DNA of 64,000 bases from JAVBWI01 sp036677445 (lineage in GTDB: Bacteria > Bacillota > Clostridia > Christensenellales > CAG-138): NCBI GenBank assembly GCA_036677445.1, contig JAVBWI010000023.1:318237-382236 (forward strand). Reading direction: 5' to 3'. The position numbers and the translations under genes were made by a program. Below are positions 42,484-50,807 of this stretch, in pieces. Position 1 is the first letter of the stretch. Each line of letters opens with the position of its first letter. The notes beneath the pieces were generated by a model, which was not told where the DNA came from, ran no database searches, and worked only from the letters and a program-made list of their open reading frames with translations.

Positions 42484-43233
42484 TCATTCCTTTCGCACCG
42501 CGAAAAACTGTATGCGCTCGGTATCCGGCATAGGCGGCTCTTTCGTAAAGGCGGCATACGCCGCAATATCGGCAAAGCCGGCCGCCTGCAGGGCGGAAAT
42601 TAGCTCCCGTTCGGAATGCGCGCGCTGCAGATGCCGTTCGTCAAACCGCTCGTAGAGCGCACCCTTCTGCAAGAAGCCAGTCAGTTCCATCTCGCACAGA
42701 TGCGAAGCGGAATCATAATGGTTGCGCCACAGGTAAACGCAGGCCTGCTCCGTCTCGCCGAAGGTGTTGTTTCCCAGCACGGCCTCCAGCTTATAGCGCG
42801 AACTCACATCAAAAAGCAGCAGACCGCCGGGCTTTAGCGCCGCGTACGCGGCGCTGAAAAACGCGCGCACATCACCGGCGCATGTCAGGTAGTTTACCCC
42901 GTCGCACACGCAGCAGATGGCGTCCACCGGCCTGTGCAGCAACAGATTACGCATATCCTGACATACAAAGGGGATAAAAAGCCCAAAGTTCCGCGCCTTT
43001 TCCTGTGCGATAAACAGCATATCCGGCGAAGCGTCCACGCCCGTCACCTGATATCCCGCGCGGGCAAGGCGAATGCCGATCTCGCCCGTACCGCAGGCGC
43101 AGTCAAGAACGGTACGGACACTCTTCTGCGAAGCCTGCAGCAGCGATACAAGATATGCCGTCCATGCGGCATAGTCCACATCCCGCATCAACGCGTCGTA
43201 TACCGACGCAAACCTGCCATAGCTTTCGCGCAT
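42484..43233 (-). CDS. Class I SAM-dependent methyltransferase
   Basis: A 249-aa methyltransferase of the UbiE/type-11 group. Motif I is VLDCACGTGEIGIRLA, followed by GVDASPDML and the post-motif DAICCVCDGVNYL. The opening RESYGRFASVYDALM is typical of a family often adjacent to Hsp33 or tRNA-related genes in Firmicutes. ATG 43233 follows AAAGGAG at 8 nt. The substrate is unknown. Confidence 0.85.
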   Translation of the reverse strand: MRESYGRFASVYDALMRDVDYAAWTAYLVSLLQASQKSVRTVLDCACGTGEIGIRLARAGYQVTGVDASPDMLFIAQEKARNFGLFIPFVCQDMRNLLLHRPVDAICCVCDGVNYLTCAGDVRAFFSAAYAALKPGGLLLFDVSSRYKLEAVLGNNTFGETEQACVYLWRNHYDSASHLCEMELTGFLQKGALYERFDERHLQRAHSERELISALQAAGFADIAAYAAFTKEPPMPDTERIQFFAVRKE

Positions 43234-43413
43234 GCATTCGTCTCCTTTTCCAATGTATATTCTACACTGAATCCTGCTATCGCGCAATGCCGGGCGTTTT
43301 GAAGGGCCGCTATGACGTCATTTTGCACAACCGCACGGCATATCCTGCAAAACAAGGGAAACGGATGCCGCAAAATCCCATCGCAATTTGCGGCGCGAAC
43401 AGCGGGGATTACA

Positions 43414-43442
43414 TTGACTTTGCGCCCCTGTTGTGCTATACT
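43414..43442 (+). promoter_or_regulatory. Promoter of the asd-dapA-dapB cluster
   Basis: TTGACT, 17 bp, TATACT with TGC immediately before the -10. It lies about 63 nt before the asd start. No lysine riboswitch is visible between promoter and gene. Confidence 0.8.
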
Positions 43443-43505
43443 TTCCCCCAATCGCATATGCGTGGATGATTTCACATATGCAATCATACAAGGAGGATCT
43501 TTCCC

Positions 43506-44516
43506 ATGAAGCAGTACAACGTCGCGGTCGTCGGCGCGACCGGCATGGTCGGCCGAAAATTCCTGCAAGTGCTTGAAGAGCGAAAACTCCCCGTTGCGAA
43601 TTATTACCTTTTTGCCTCTAAACGCAGCGCGGGCACTACGCTGCCCTTTATGGGCAAAACTTACACTGTGCGGGAACTGACCGAGACTTGCTTCGACGGA
43701 TTGGATATAGACATCGCGCTGTTTTCCGCCGGCGGCAGCACCTCGGAGCATTTTTCGCCCGTTGCCGCGCGCGCAGGCGCTGTGGTCATCGACAATTCCA
43801 GCTGCTGGCGCATGGACCCGGATGTCCCGCTGGTGGTACCGGAAGTGAACCCGGATCACATCCCCCAGTATAAAAAGAAGGGTATTATCGCCAACCCCAA
43901 CTGCTCCACCATACAGGCTATGGTGGCGCTAAAGCCCCTCGCTGATAAATATGGCCTCAAGCGCGTGGTGTATTCCACCTATCAGGCTGTTTCCGGCGCG
44001 GGCCAGCAGGGGTATATGGATCTGGAAGAGGGGTTGAAGGGCAACCCGCCCAAAAAGTTCCCGTATCCCATCGCGGGCAACTGTCTGCCGCATATTGACG
44101 TGTTCCTCGACACCGGCTACACCAAAGAGGAACAGAAAATGATCGACGAGAGCCGCAAAATACTCTCTCTGCCGGATCTAAAGGTCACCGCCACCACGGT
44201 GCGCGTGCCGGTATTCCACGGCCACAGCGAAAGCATCAATGTGGAGCTCAACAGCGCCTTTGATCTGGATGAGCTGCGCGAAGTGCTCAAGAACGCCCCC
44301 GGCCTGATCGTACAGGACGACCCGAAGAACGGCATGTACCCCATGCCTATCAACGCCGCGGATACCGACCCGGTATACGTCGGCAGGCTGCGCCGCGATT
44401 TCTCCGTGGAAAACGGCATCAACTTCTGGTGCGTAGCGGATAATATCCGCAAGGGTGCGGCGACCAATGCCGTGCAGATCGCAGAGGAACTGATCCGCCA
44501 ATGGGAGAATGCATAA
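43506..44516 (+). CDS. asd: Aspartate-semialdehyde dehydrogenase
   Basis: A 336-aa enzyme that reduces aspartyl phosphate to the semialdehyde for lysine/DAP, threonine and methionine. The NADP fold starts VAVVGATGMVGRKFLQVLEE. The active-site Cys is C133 in NPNCSTIQ, and the catalytic His lies in RVPVFHGHSESI. ACAAGGAGGATC precedes the start. It is the first gene of the rightward DAP cluster; aspartate kinase is 14 kb upstream. Confidence 0.96.
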   Translation: MKQYNVAVVGATGMVGRKFLQVLEERKLPVANYYLFASKRSAGTTLPFMGKTYTVRELTETCFDGLDIDIALFSAGGSTSEHFSPVAARAGAVVIDNSSCWRMDPDVPLVVPEVNPDHIPQYKKKGIIANPNCSTIQAMVALKPLADKYGLKRVVYSTYQAVSGAGQQGYMDLEEGLKGNPPKKFPYPIAGNCLPHIDVFLDTGYTKEEQKMIDESRKILSLPDLKVTATTVRVPVFHGHSESINVELNSAFDLDELREVLKNAPGLIVQDDPKNGMYPMPINAADTDPVYVGRLRRDFSVENGINFWCVADNIRKGAATNAVQIAEELIRQWENA

Positions 44517-44529
44517 CAATTGTGCTTTG

Positions 44530-44561
44530 CGGCGCAGAGGTCGTCTCCTCTGCGCCGTTTT
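44530..44561 (+). terminator. Terminator between asd and dapA
   Basis: 11-bp stem CGGCGCAGAGG with its complement, 6-base loop, TTTTAT. No clear promoter separates it from dapA, so partial read-through is likely. Confidence 0.82.
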
Positions 44562-44604
44562 ATCCGTACCCTATTATCACCCGTACAGTAAAGGAGGAAA
44601 CCAA

Positions 44605-45480
44605 ATGAGCATTTTTCAAGGTTCGGCGGTTGCTATCATTACCCCGTTCACACCGGATGGCATTGACTTCCCCGCTTTTTCCGGCCTGATCGAACGCCAG
44701 ATTCAAGGCAAGACCGACGCCATCGTAGTGTGCGGCACCACAGGCGAAGCTTCCACCATGAGCGCTGAGGAAAAGCGCGCGGCAATCGAGTTCGTCATTC
44801 AAAAGGTTGCGGGCCGCGTACCCGTCATAGCCGGTACGGGCGGCAACAACACCGCCAATGTCATTCGCGACAGCCAGGCTGCCGAGGCGCTGGGGGCCGA
44901 CGGCCTCCTCATCGTGACCCCTTATTACAACAAAGCGACGCAGGCGGGGCTGGTGGCGCATTATACCGCCGTGGCCGATGCGGTGAACATTCCGATCATC
45001 GTATACAACGTACCGGGGCGCACTGGGCTCAACATCCTGCCCGCCACCATGAAGAAAATCCTGGCGCATAAGAATATCGTGGGCATCAAGGAAGCGAGCG
45101 GCAACATCGAACAGATCGTAAACCTGGCCGCGCTTTGCCCGGAGTGCGATATCTATTCCGGCAACGACGACCATGTACTGCCGTTGCTCGCAGTCGGCGG
45201 CAAGGGCGTGATTTCCACCATCGCCAACGTGATCCCCGAAGATATGCACGAGCTTTGCGCCGCTTTCTTTGCGGGCGACATCGCGCGCGCGCGCGCGCTG
45301 CAATTTAAGGTGCTGCCCATTTGGAAGGCGGCCTTCTGCGAGGTCAACCCCATTCCCATCAAAACCATGTGCGCGATGCTCGGCTGGTGCGACGGCCTGC
45401 TGCGCCTGCCCATGTGCCCGCCGGGCGAAGCGAACCGCGCCGCGATCGAGCAATCCCTGCGCGACTATGGCTTGCTTTAA
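44605..45480 (+). CDS. dapA: 4-hydroxy-tetrahydrodipicolinate synthase
   Basis: A 291-aa TIM-barrel aldolase condensing pyruvate with aspartate semialdehyde. The Schiff-base Lys is K162 in GIKEASGN, Tyr134 is in YNVPGRTGLN, and the pyruvate-binding CGTTGEAST is present. AAAGGAGG lies before ATG 44605. dapB begins 11 nt downstream. Confidence 0.96.
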   Translation: MSIFQGSAVAIITPFTPDGIDFPAFSGLIERQIQGKTDAIVVCGTTGEASTMSAEEKRAAIEFVIQKVAGRVPVIAGTGGNNTANVIRDSQAAEALGADGLLIVTPYYNKATQAGLVAHYTAVADAVNIPIIVYNVPGRTGLNILPATMKKILAHKNIVGIKEASGNIEQIVNLAALCPECDIYSGNDDHVLPLLAVGGKGVISTIANVIPEDMHELCAAFFAGDIARARALQFKVLPIWKAAFCEVNPIPIKTMCAMLGWCDGLLRLPMCPPGEANRAAIEQSLRDYGLL

Positions 45481-45491
45481 GGAGAGAATGC

Positions 45492-46715
45492 ATGATCAAG
45501 GTCATCGTCAACGGTGCATGCGGCCAGATGGGCCGCACCATCATACGGCTGTGTAAGCAGCATCCCGACGAATTCCAGGTGCTCGCCGGCGTGGATATGT
45601 TCAACTGCACGGAAGCCGAGGGTATCCCCATCGTGCAGAAAATCGAGAGCGCGCCGGAAGGAGCGGATGTCGTCATCGACTTTTCACGCCCAGCCGCGCT
45701 CGCAAAAGTGCTGCAATACTGCCAAAGTAAGGGTGTCCGGCTGGTGGTGGGCACCACGGGCCTCAATGAAAACGAGCGGCTTTCGCTTGAGCGCGCGGCA
45801 TCGAAGATCGCCATATTCCACAGCGGCAATATGTCTCTCGGCGTGAATTTGCAGATTGAACTGGTCAAAAATGCTGCGGCGGCGCTGGGCGATGGGTTCG
45901 ACATCGAAATCACAGAAAAACACCACAACCTGAAGGTCGATGCGCCCAGCGGCACGGCGCTTATGCTGGCCGACGCCGTGAGCACGCAGTTCCCCGACAC
46001 GCGCGAATATGTCTTCGGCCGCCACAGCAAGGATTGCCGCCGCACCAAAAGCGAGATCGGCATCCATTCCCTGCGCGGCGGAACCGTGGTGGGCGAGCAC
46101 GAGGTGGAGTTTTTCGGCCAGGATGAAGTGGTGTCCATCAGCCATAAGGCATATTCCAAGCAGGTATTCGGCATGGGCGCTTTGCGCGCCGCGCAATACA
46201 TCATGCATAAGCAGCCCGGCCTCTACAACATGCACGATATCGTAACCGAGCGCGATGTGCTTTCACACCTGTATACCGACGACGACCAGGCCGTTATTAC
46301 TATCAGTTCACTGCCGCACGAGTCGGGGGTATTGAGCGCGGTGTTCAGTACCGTAGCCCGCAGCAATGTGTTTGTGGATATGATCAGCATGACCACTGCG
46401 GGCGACATGTCCAGCAGCGTAAGTTTTTCTTTGCCCAAAAGCCAGCTCGCTACGGCGCTCAACACCCTGAAGGGCCTCCGGCCGCGCTTTATGGGCATGG
46501 ATATCCACGCGCTGGACAATATCACGAAGATCACCGTGGAAGGCCCGGGCATGGCGCTGCGGCACGGCGTAGCCGGGCAGCTCTTCTCTGTCCTTGCGGA
46601 TGTGAATGTACGTATCGAGCTTGTGACTACCAGCGAAACCAAGATTTCCTGCTGTATCAAAAACAGCGATGTATCCACCGCGCTTGCGGTCATCGCAAAA
46701 CAGTTTGAACTATAA
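45492..46715 (+). CDS. dapB: 4-hydroxy-tetrahydrodipicolinate reductase fused to two ACT domains
   Basis: A 407-aa protein. Residues 1-248 are a complete DapB: GACGQMGRTI (nucleotide binding), VVIDFSRP, VGTTGLNENE, and the catalytic EKHHNLKVDAPSGTAL with H144, H145 and K148. The remaining ~155 residues are two ACT domains of the aspartate-kinase type: AVITISSLPHESGVLSAVF, then KITVEGPGMALRHGVAGQLF and TTSETKISCCI. Ordinary DapB is about 250 aa. The fusion is in one uninterrupted frame with good codon use. It suggests direct allosteric control of the reductase by an amino acid (probably lysine), or association with aspartate kinase. Confidence 0.95.
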   Translation: MIKVIVNGACGQMGRTIIRLCKQHPDEFQVLAGVDMFNCTEAEGIPIVQKIESAPEGADVVIDFSRPAALAKVLQYCQSKGVRLVVGTTGLNENERLSLERAASKIAIFHSGNMSLGVNLQIELVKNAAAALGDGFDIEITEKHHNLKVDAPSGTALMLADAVSTQFPDTREYVFGRHSKDCRRTKSEIGIHSLRGGTVVGEHEVEFFGQDEVVSISHKAYSKQVFGMGALRAAQYIMHKQPGLYNMHDIVTERDVLSHLYTDDDQAVITISSLPHESGVLSAVFSTVARSNVFVDMISMTTAGDMSSSVSFSLPKSQLATALNTLKGLRPRFMGMDIHALDNITKITVEGPGMALRHGVAGQLFSVLADVNVRIELVTTSETKISCCIKNSDVSTALAVIAKQFEL

Positions 46716-46717
46716 GC

Positions 46718-46745
46718 TCACAAAAATGCTGTAGCATTTTTGTGA
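46718..46745 (+). terminator. Hairpin directly after dapB
   Basis: TCACAAAAATGC pairs with GCATTTTTGTGA around a 4-base loop, 2 nt after the stop. Further hairpins follow at once (CCGC/GCGG, and TCAAAAAGTGG/CCACTTTTTGA at about 46769-46796), forming another 3'-UTR array. The T-rich arm may terminate dapB transcription. Confidence 0.7.
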
Positions 46746-46852
46746 AACCGCTTTGGCGGGTTTTCCGGTCAAAAAGTGGCTTCGGCCACTTTTTGATTCC
46801 TTCGGAGACTTTACGCGTCCGCCTGCGGCATACACCGCGGTCGGCAAACGCG

Positions 46853-47240
46853 CAAGGTGTCAAAACCGATGCACATGTCGCCGTCTCGCATCGCCTTTAT
46901 GGGCTGCACCCATAAAGGCGAATACCGTTGCGACGGGATTTTTCACAAATGATTGTACCCTTCGGATGGCGGCGACGGCCCGCAGGCCTAGTGTCCGAGG
47001 CGTCTCCCGCCGAGGACCATCATTTGTGCAAGGTGTCAAAACCGGCGCACATGTCGCCGTCTCGCATCGCCTTTATGGGCTGCACCCATAAAGGCGAATA
47101 CCGTTACGACGGGATTTTTCACAAATGATTGCACCCTTCGGGTGGCGGCGACGGCCCGCAGGCCTAGTGTCCGAGGCGTCTCCCGCCGAGGACCATCATT
47201 TGTGCAAGGTGTCAAAACCGGCGCACATGTCGCCGGTTTT
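46853..47240 (+). repeat. 176-bp tandem repeat with conserved hairpin core (copies B1 and B2)
   Basis: Two full units (46853-47028 and 47029-47204), nearly identical, are followed by a partial third that ends in the hairpin GTCAAAACCGGCG/CGCCGGTTTTGAC with loop CACATGT. Each unit contains the hairpin GCCTTTATGGG/CCCATAAAGGC and arms CACAAATGAT and ATCATTTGTG enclosing a 65-nt core. The core matches 17861-17926 on the opposite strand, including CGGATGGCGGCGACGGCCCG. The gene-free stretch 46716-47346 holds nothing else recognisable. Confidence 0.88.
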
Positions 47241-47346
47241 GACGATTAAGGCCTTCATAATCGCAGGTCGTCGCAATGATAAGAATCTCAGCCGATAAGT
47301 CTACCTGCCGGCTTCATCACTATTTGGGGACAGTCCCTTCGTCTTT

Positions 47347-48813
47347 TTACATTTCAATTACATCCGTTGCCACGGCATCGATAAACGCCCGGTCGTGCTC
47401 CACAAAGAGCATTGTGGGCGTATAGGCCTTGATCAGTCCCTCGATCTGCATGCGCGAAAGCACGTCGATATAATTGAGCGGCTCATCCCACAAATATATA
47501 TGCGCCTGCTCACACAGGCTTTTCGCGATGAGCACCTTTTTGCGCTGCCCTGCGGAAAACGCCCGCATATCCTTCTCGAACTGCGCGCGCGGAAAATCCA
47601 GTTTTCGCAGTATGGTCATGAACAGGCTCAGGTCGATGTGGGCGTCCTTCGCGAACGCCGCCGCCTCCCCCTCCAAAAACGAGGTATCCTGCGGTACATA
47701 GGAAACGATGAGTCCGCTTGCCGTGCGCAGCGTTCCGCCGTGCGGTATGTTTTCCCCTGCGAGCAGCTTCACGACGCTGGATTTGCCGCAGCCGTTTTTC
47801 CCCGTGAGCGCTATACGCCGCCCCTGTTCCACTACAAGATCCAGATCCTCAAACACCGTATGCCCGCCGTAGCGTATGGATAAGCGCCGCGCCTCCACCA
47901 GCCTTGCCGCATGGTGTATCAGCGGGCGTACGATGAGCGGGCTTGCGTACTCTATGTTCTTGAGCAGCTTTTCTTTTTCTTCTATGGCGGATTCCCGCCG
48001 GTTCTCGATGGCTTTGGCGCGCTTCATCATCTTGGCGGCCTTGTGGCCCACCGCGCCGCGGTCATAAACGCCCTGGCCAATCTTGGTGGCCTCCACCCTG
48101 TCCGACCAGTTTGCCGTCCGCCGCGCCGCATCCGAAAGCTTCCTGATTTCCGCCATGCGCCTTTCATTTTCATCCCGCTCAAAGGCATCCTGGAGTTCTT
48201 TGTTGTGCATCCAGGTGGAAAAGTTGCCCTTTGTGACCTGCAGCCCCGTTTTATTGATGCTAAGAATATGGTCCACGCATCCGTCCAGGAACGCCCTGTC
48301 GTGCGATACAAGAAGAAACCCCCGCTTTGCGTTGAGATACGCGGCCACGATCTTTCGCGCGTTAAGGTCCAGATGATTGGTCGGCTCGTCGATGAGCAGG
48401 TAGTGCTCGCCCTTGATGAACTGCGCCGCCAGCAGCGCCTTGGTGCGCTCGCCATGGCTGAGCGTATCGAAGGGACGGTAAAGCGTTTCCTCCTCCATCC
48501 CCAAGAGCGAGAGTTCCCGCTTAAGCTGCCAGAACGGCGCGCCGCCCGATACCGTATCCAGCACCTCCTGCGTGGCGGCCGATAGTTCCGGCACATCAAA
48601 CGGGAAATACTCGAACCGTACGCAAGCGCTGATGCTGCCGCGATACGGATACATTCCCATCAGCAGGCGTAAAAACGTGGTTTTGCCGCGGCCGTTGCGG
48701 CCGACGAAGCCCAGCTTCCAATCCGTATCAAACCGGAAGGACGCATTTTCGAATATGTTATCATAGCTGCCGTCGTAAGCGAACGTCAGCCCGTTTACAG
48801 AAATTTGCGACAT
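47347..48813 (-). CDS. ABC-F family ATPase, Lsa/Vga-like ribosomal protection protein
   Basis: A 488-aa soluble protein with two ABC cassettes and no membrane domain. ABC-F proteins of this group bind the ribosomal E site and can displace antibiotics (lincosamides, pleuromutilins, streptogramin A). First cassette: GRNGRGKTT, LSHGERTK, LLIDEPTNHLD. Second: GKNGCGKSS, FSAGQRKK, WDEPLNYID, the last being typical of Lsa/Vga/Msr types. The P-site-tRNA-interaction linker spans about residues 185-290. TTTGGAGG precedes ATG 48813. The long leader with a small frame and attenuator supports drug-induced control. Resistance itself is inferred, not shown. Confidence 0.9.
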   Translation of the reverse strand: MSQISVNGLTFAYDGSYDNIFENASFRFDTDWKLGFVGRNGRGKTTFLRLLMGMYPYRGSISACVRFEYFPFDVPELSAATQEVLDTVSGGAPFWQLKRELSLLGMEEETLYRPFDTLSHGERTKALLAAQFIKGEHYLLIDEPTNHLDLNARKIVAAYLNAKRGFLLVSHDRAFLDGCVDHILSINKTGLQVTKGNFSTWMHNKELQDAFERDENERRMAEIRKLSDAARRTANWSDRVEATKIGQGVYDRGAVGHKAAKMMKRAKAIENRRESAIEEKEKLLKNIEYASPLIVRPLIHHAARLVEARRLSIRYGGHTVFEDLDLVVEQGRRIALTGKNGCGKSSVVKLLAGENIPHGGTLRTASGLIVSYVPQDTSFLEGEAAAFAKDAHIDLSLFMTILRKLDFPRAQFEKDMRAFSAGQRKKVLIAKSLCEQAHIYLWDEPLNYIDVLSRMQIEGLIKAYTPTMLFVEHDRAFIDAVATDVIEM

Positions 48814-48836
48814 ATGCACCTCCAAAAAGGCCAAAG

Positions 48837-48864
48837 GGGCGGCGGGAAAGCATTCCCGCCGCCC
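48837..48864 (-). terminator. Attenuator hairpin in the ABC-F leader
   Basis: 12-bp GC-rich perfect stem (GGGCGGCGGGAA with its complement) and a 4-base loop, 24 nt before the ABC-F start. Reading leftward, CTTTGGCCTTTTT follows, so the U tract is interrupted. Its 3' arm can alternatively pair with GCGGGAAAG upstream (48923-48915). Confidence 0.65.
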
Positions 48865-48978
48865 TGCATGCACAACAGCGCCGCACGACCGGCTTATGGA
48901 TACAAAAATGCGTACTTTCCCGCAACGGCAAGCGCAACGCGACAGAAGCCGCGCGCAATACCGTGCAAACACTATGGT

Positions 48979-48999
48979 TTAGCGGGAAAAATGACGCAT
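48979..48999 (-). CDS. Possible leader peptide of the ABC-F gene
   Basis: A six-codon frame (MRHFSR) with GGAG 8 nt upstream, about 25 nt after the predicted transcription start. Its 3' half overlaps TTTTCCCGC, which can pair with a downstream leader segment. A stalled ribosome here would change leader folding. Such short frames commonly precede ABC-F resistance genes. Confidence 0.45.
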   Translation of the reverse strand: MRHFSR

Positions 49000-49031
49000 C
49001 CTTTCATCTCCGATCCAATATTGATATAAAA

Positions 49032-49060
49032 AGTATATCGCTTGCCCGGCCTTGTGTCAA
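49032..49060 (-). promoter_or_regulatory. Promoter of the ABC-F gene
   Basis: Read leftward: TTGACA (49060-49055), 17 bp, TATACT (49037-49032). It is near consensus, giving a leader of about 210 nt. Confidence 0.85.
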
Positions 49061-49146
49061 CCCGGCACACGGTTTACGGGAACGGTAATGCCACATGCCC
49101 GAACACAGAATATATGATTTTTTGCAGTTCCTGATATAAATATCAA

Positions 49147-49176
49147 TTGCATCTGCTAATTCCGTTATTATATAAT
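49147..49176 (+). promoter_or_regulatory. Promoter of the DUF1576 gene
   Basis: TTGCAT, 18 bp, TATAAT in an AT-rich stretch about 70 nt before the start codon. Confidence 0.65.
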
Positions 49177-49244
49177 TTTATTGTGTTAATTTTTTAATCA
49201 AATCCCACCTGTTTGGTCTGCCCCGCCCCATATCGAGGTAATTG

Positions 49245-50687
49245 ATGAAGCGATACTGCGGCGCCCAAAAAGCACCTGATAATGCACGTACCGCGAGAAT
49301 TATGTGCATCTGTTTTGCCTGTTCACTCATCCTGACGGGTTTTTTATGGGAAACCCCCGCAGGCATTTTGCGGGGACTTCTTACATACATCGGTTCCCGC
49401 GCGGTATTGCTTTCGGATTATTTCGCGCTGGGCACGCCGGGAGCGGCATTTGTCAACGCAGGGCTTGTCACATTTCTTTCCATAGGCCTGACGCTCCTCA
49501 TTAAGACCCCCTATACGGGCACGACCGTAGCCGCGCTGTTCCTAATGCCCGGCTTCGCCATGTTTGGCAAAAATCCGGTGAACATTCTGCCTTTCTTTTT
49601 GGGCGTGTTCCTGTACGCCCGTTTCAGGCGGGTACCGATGGCAAACTATACGACCGCCGCATTGTATTCTACCACGCTCGCCCCCGTGGTCAGCCACTTT
49701 CTATGCCAGAACGAACTGCCGCCCGTGCTGCGCGTTTTGCTCGCCGCGGCGGCAGGCACGCTGCTGGGCTTTACCATCGTACCCATCGCGGAACATTTGT
49801 TTCAGCTTCACCGGGGCTATATGCTGTTCAATTTCGGTTTTTCCAGCGGATTGCTGGCATATCTGTTCGCCAGCATATTTCGGACGCTGCACCTTCCGGT
49901 AGCCCTGGAATCCCATTGGTACGCCGGTGTAAATAACGCGGTATTGGCGTATCTTTTTGCGCTCTGCGCTGTTCTGGTACTTGCCGGTTTCTGGCTTTCG
50001 GGCTGGAAATTTCGTCAATATCACAAAATCATGCGTCACCACGGGCATGCGCACAGCGACCAGATCGCTACCGACGGCATCGGCAGCACCATGGTCAATA
50101 TGGGCTTTGTGGGGCTGATTTGCATCGGTTATATATTGCTTATCGGCGGCGACCTGAGCGGCCCGGTAGTGGGCGCGATACTCACGGCCATCGGCTTTTC
50201 TGCCTCTTGCATACATCCGCGCAACACGATACCCATTATGCTGGGCGTATGGCTCTATTCGCTCGTAGCCGCGTCAAACGCAACCACGCCCGCCATACAG
50301 ATCGCGGCCATATTCGGCGCGACCGCGCTTGCGCCCATTGCGGGCGAGTTCGGGCCGATATTGGGCATTCTTGCGGGCGCCATGCATTTTGCGATCGTCT
50401 CCTCCACCGGCGCCGCTACCGGCGGCTTCAACCTGTACAACAACGGCTTTGCCGCGGGCCTGGTCGCGGCGCTAATCATCACGCTGCTGCACGCGTTCTT
50501 CCCGCGCTTTGATATCGTGACACAACGGCGCCTGCTGCACATGCTGCTCTTAAAAAAGAAGGAAAAAGGCCAGCCTGAGCATCCCGAAAAGCAGCAAGTG
50601 GAAACCATATTATCCAAACAGGAGCCGCCCACGCAAGACGCACCCGCAGATACTTCGGCCGAAGAAGCGTATCGCATAAAGGCATAG
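49245..50687 (+). CDS. DUF1576 polytopic membrane protein
   Basis: A 480-aa protein with about 12 membrane helices and a hydrophilic, Gln/Glu-rich C-terminal tail of about 40 residues. It matches the DUF1576 family: GTPGAAFVNAGL, SIGLTLL, YTGTTVAALFLMPGFAMFGK, FGFSSGLLAYLFASI, TGAATGGFNLYNNGFAAG. Internal symmetry of two glycine-rich halves suggests a transporter-like fold. Start ATG 49245 (GAGGT upstream) is preferred over TTG 49242. Function is unknown; it stands as a single gene. Confidence 0.83.
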   Translation: MKRYCGAQKAPDNARTARIMCICFACSLILTGFLWETPAGILRGLLTYIGSRAVLLSDYFALGTPGAAFVNAGLVTFLSIGLTLLIKTPYTGTTVAALFLMPGFAMFGKNPVNILPFFLGVFLYARFRRVPMANYTTAALYSTTLAPVVSHFLCQNELPPVLRVLLAAAAGTLLGFTIVPIAEHLFQLHRGYMLFNFGFSSGLLAYLFASIFRTLHLPVALESHWYAGVNNAVLAYLFALCAVLVLAGFWLSGWKFRQYHKIMRHHGHAHSDQIATDGIGSTMVNMGFVGLICIGYILLIGGDLSGPVVGAILTAIGFSASCIHPRNTIPIMLGVWLYSLVAASNATTPAIQIAAIFGATALAPIAGEFGPILGILAGAMHFAIVSSTGAATGGFNLYNNGFAAGLVAALIITLLHAFFPRFDIVTQRRLLHMLLLKKKEKGQPEHPEKQQVETILSKQEPPTQDAPADTSAEEAYRIKA

Positions 50688-50807
50688 CGCCGCACTCTGG
50701 ATACCTTACCACACACTGACTGCTGTACAAATCAATGCTGATTCGTTATGCACATTTATTGCAGAAATTGGACCAAGACTTTGCCGATTAGCGTATATCT
50801 AAATTAG

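Noticed and set aside
43443..43505. Lysine riboswitch before asd/dapA/dapB
   Set aside because: The mapped-looking promoter leaves only about 60 nt of leader, far too short for a lysine aptamer.
46853..47204. Tandem repeats as a CRISPR array
   Set aside because: The repeated unit is 176 bp with no alternating unique spacers, and no cas genes are present.
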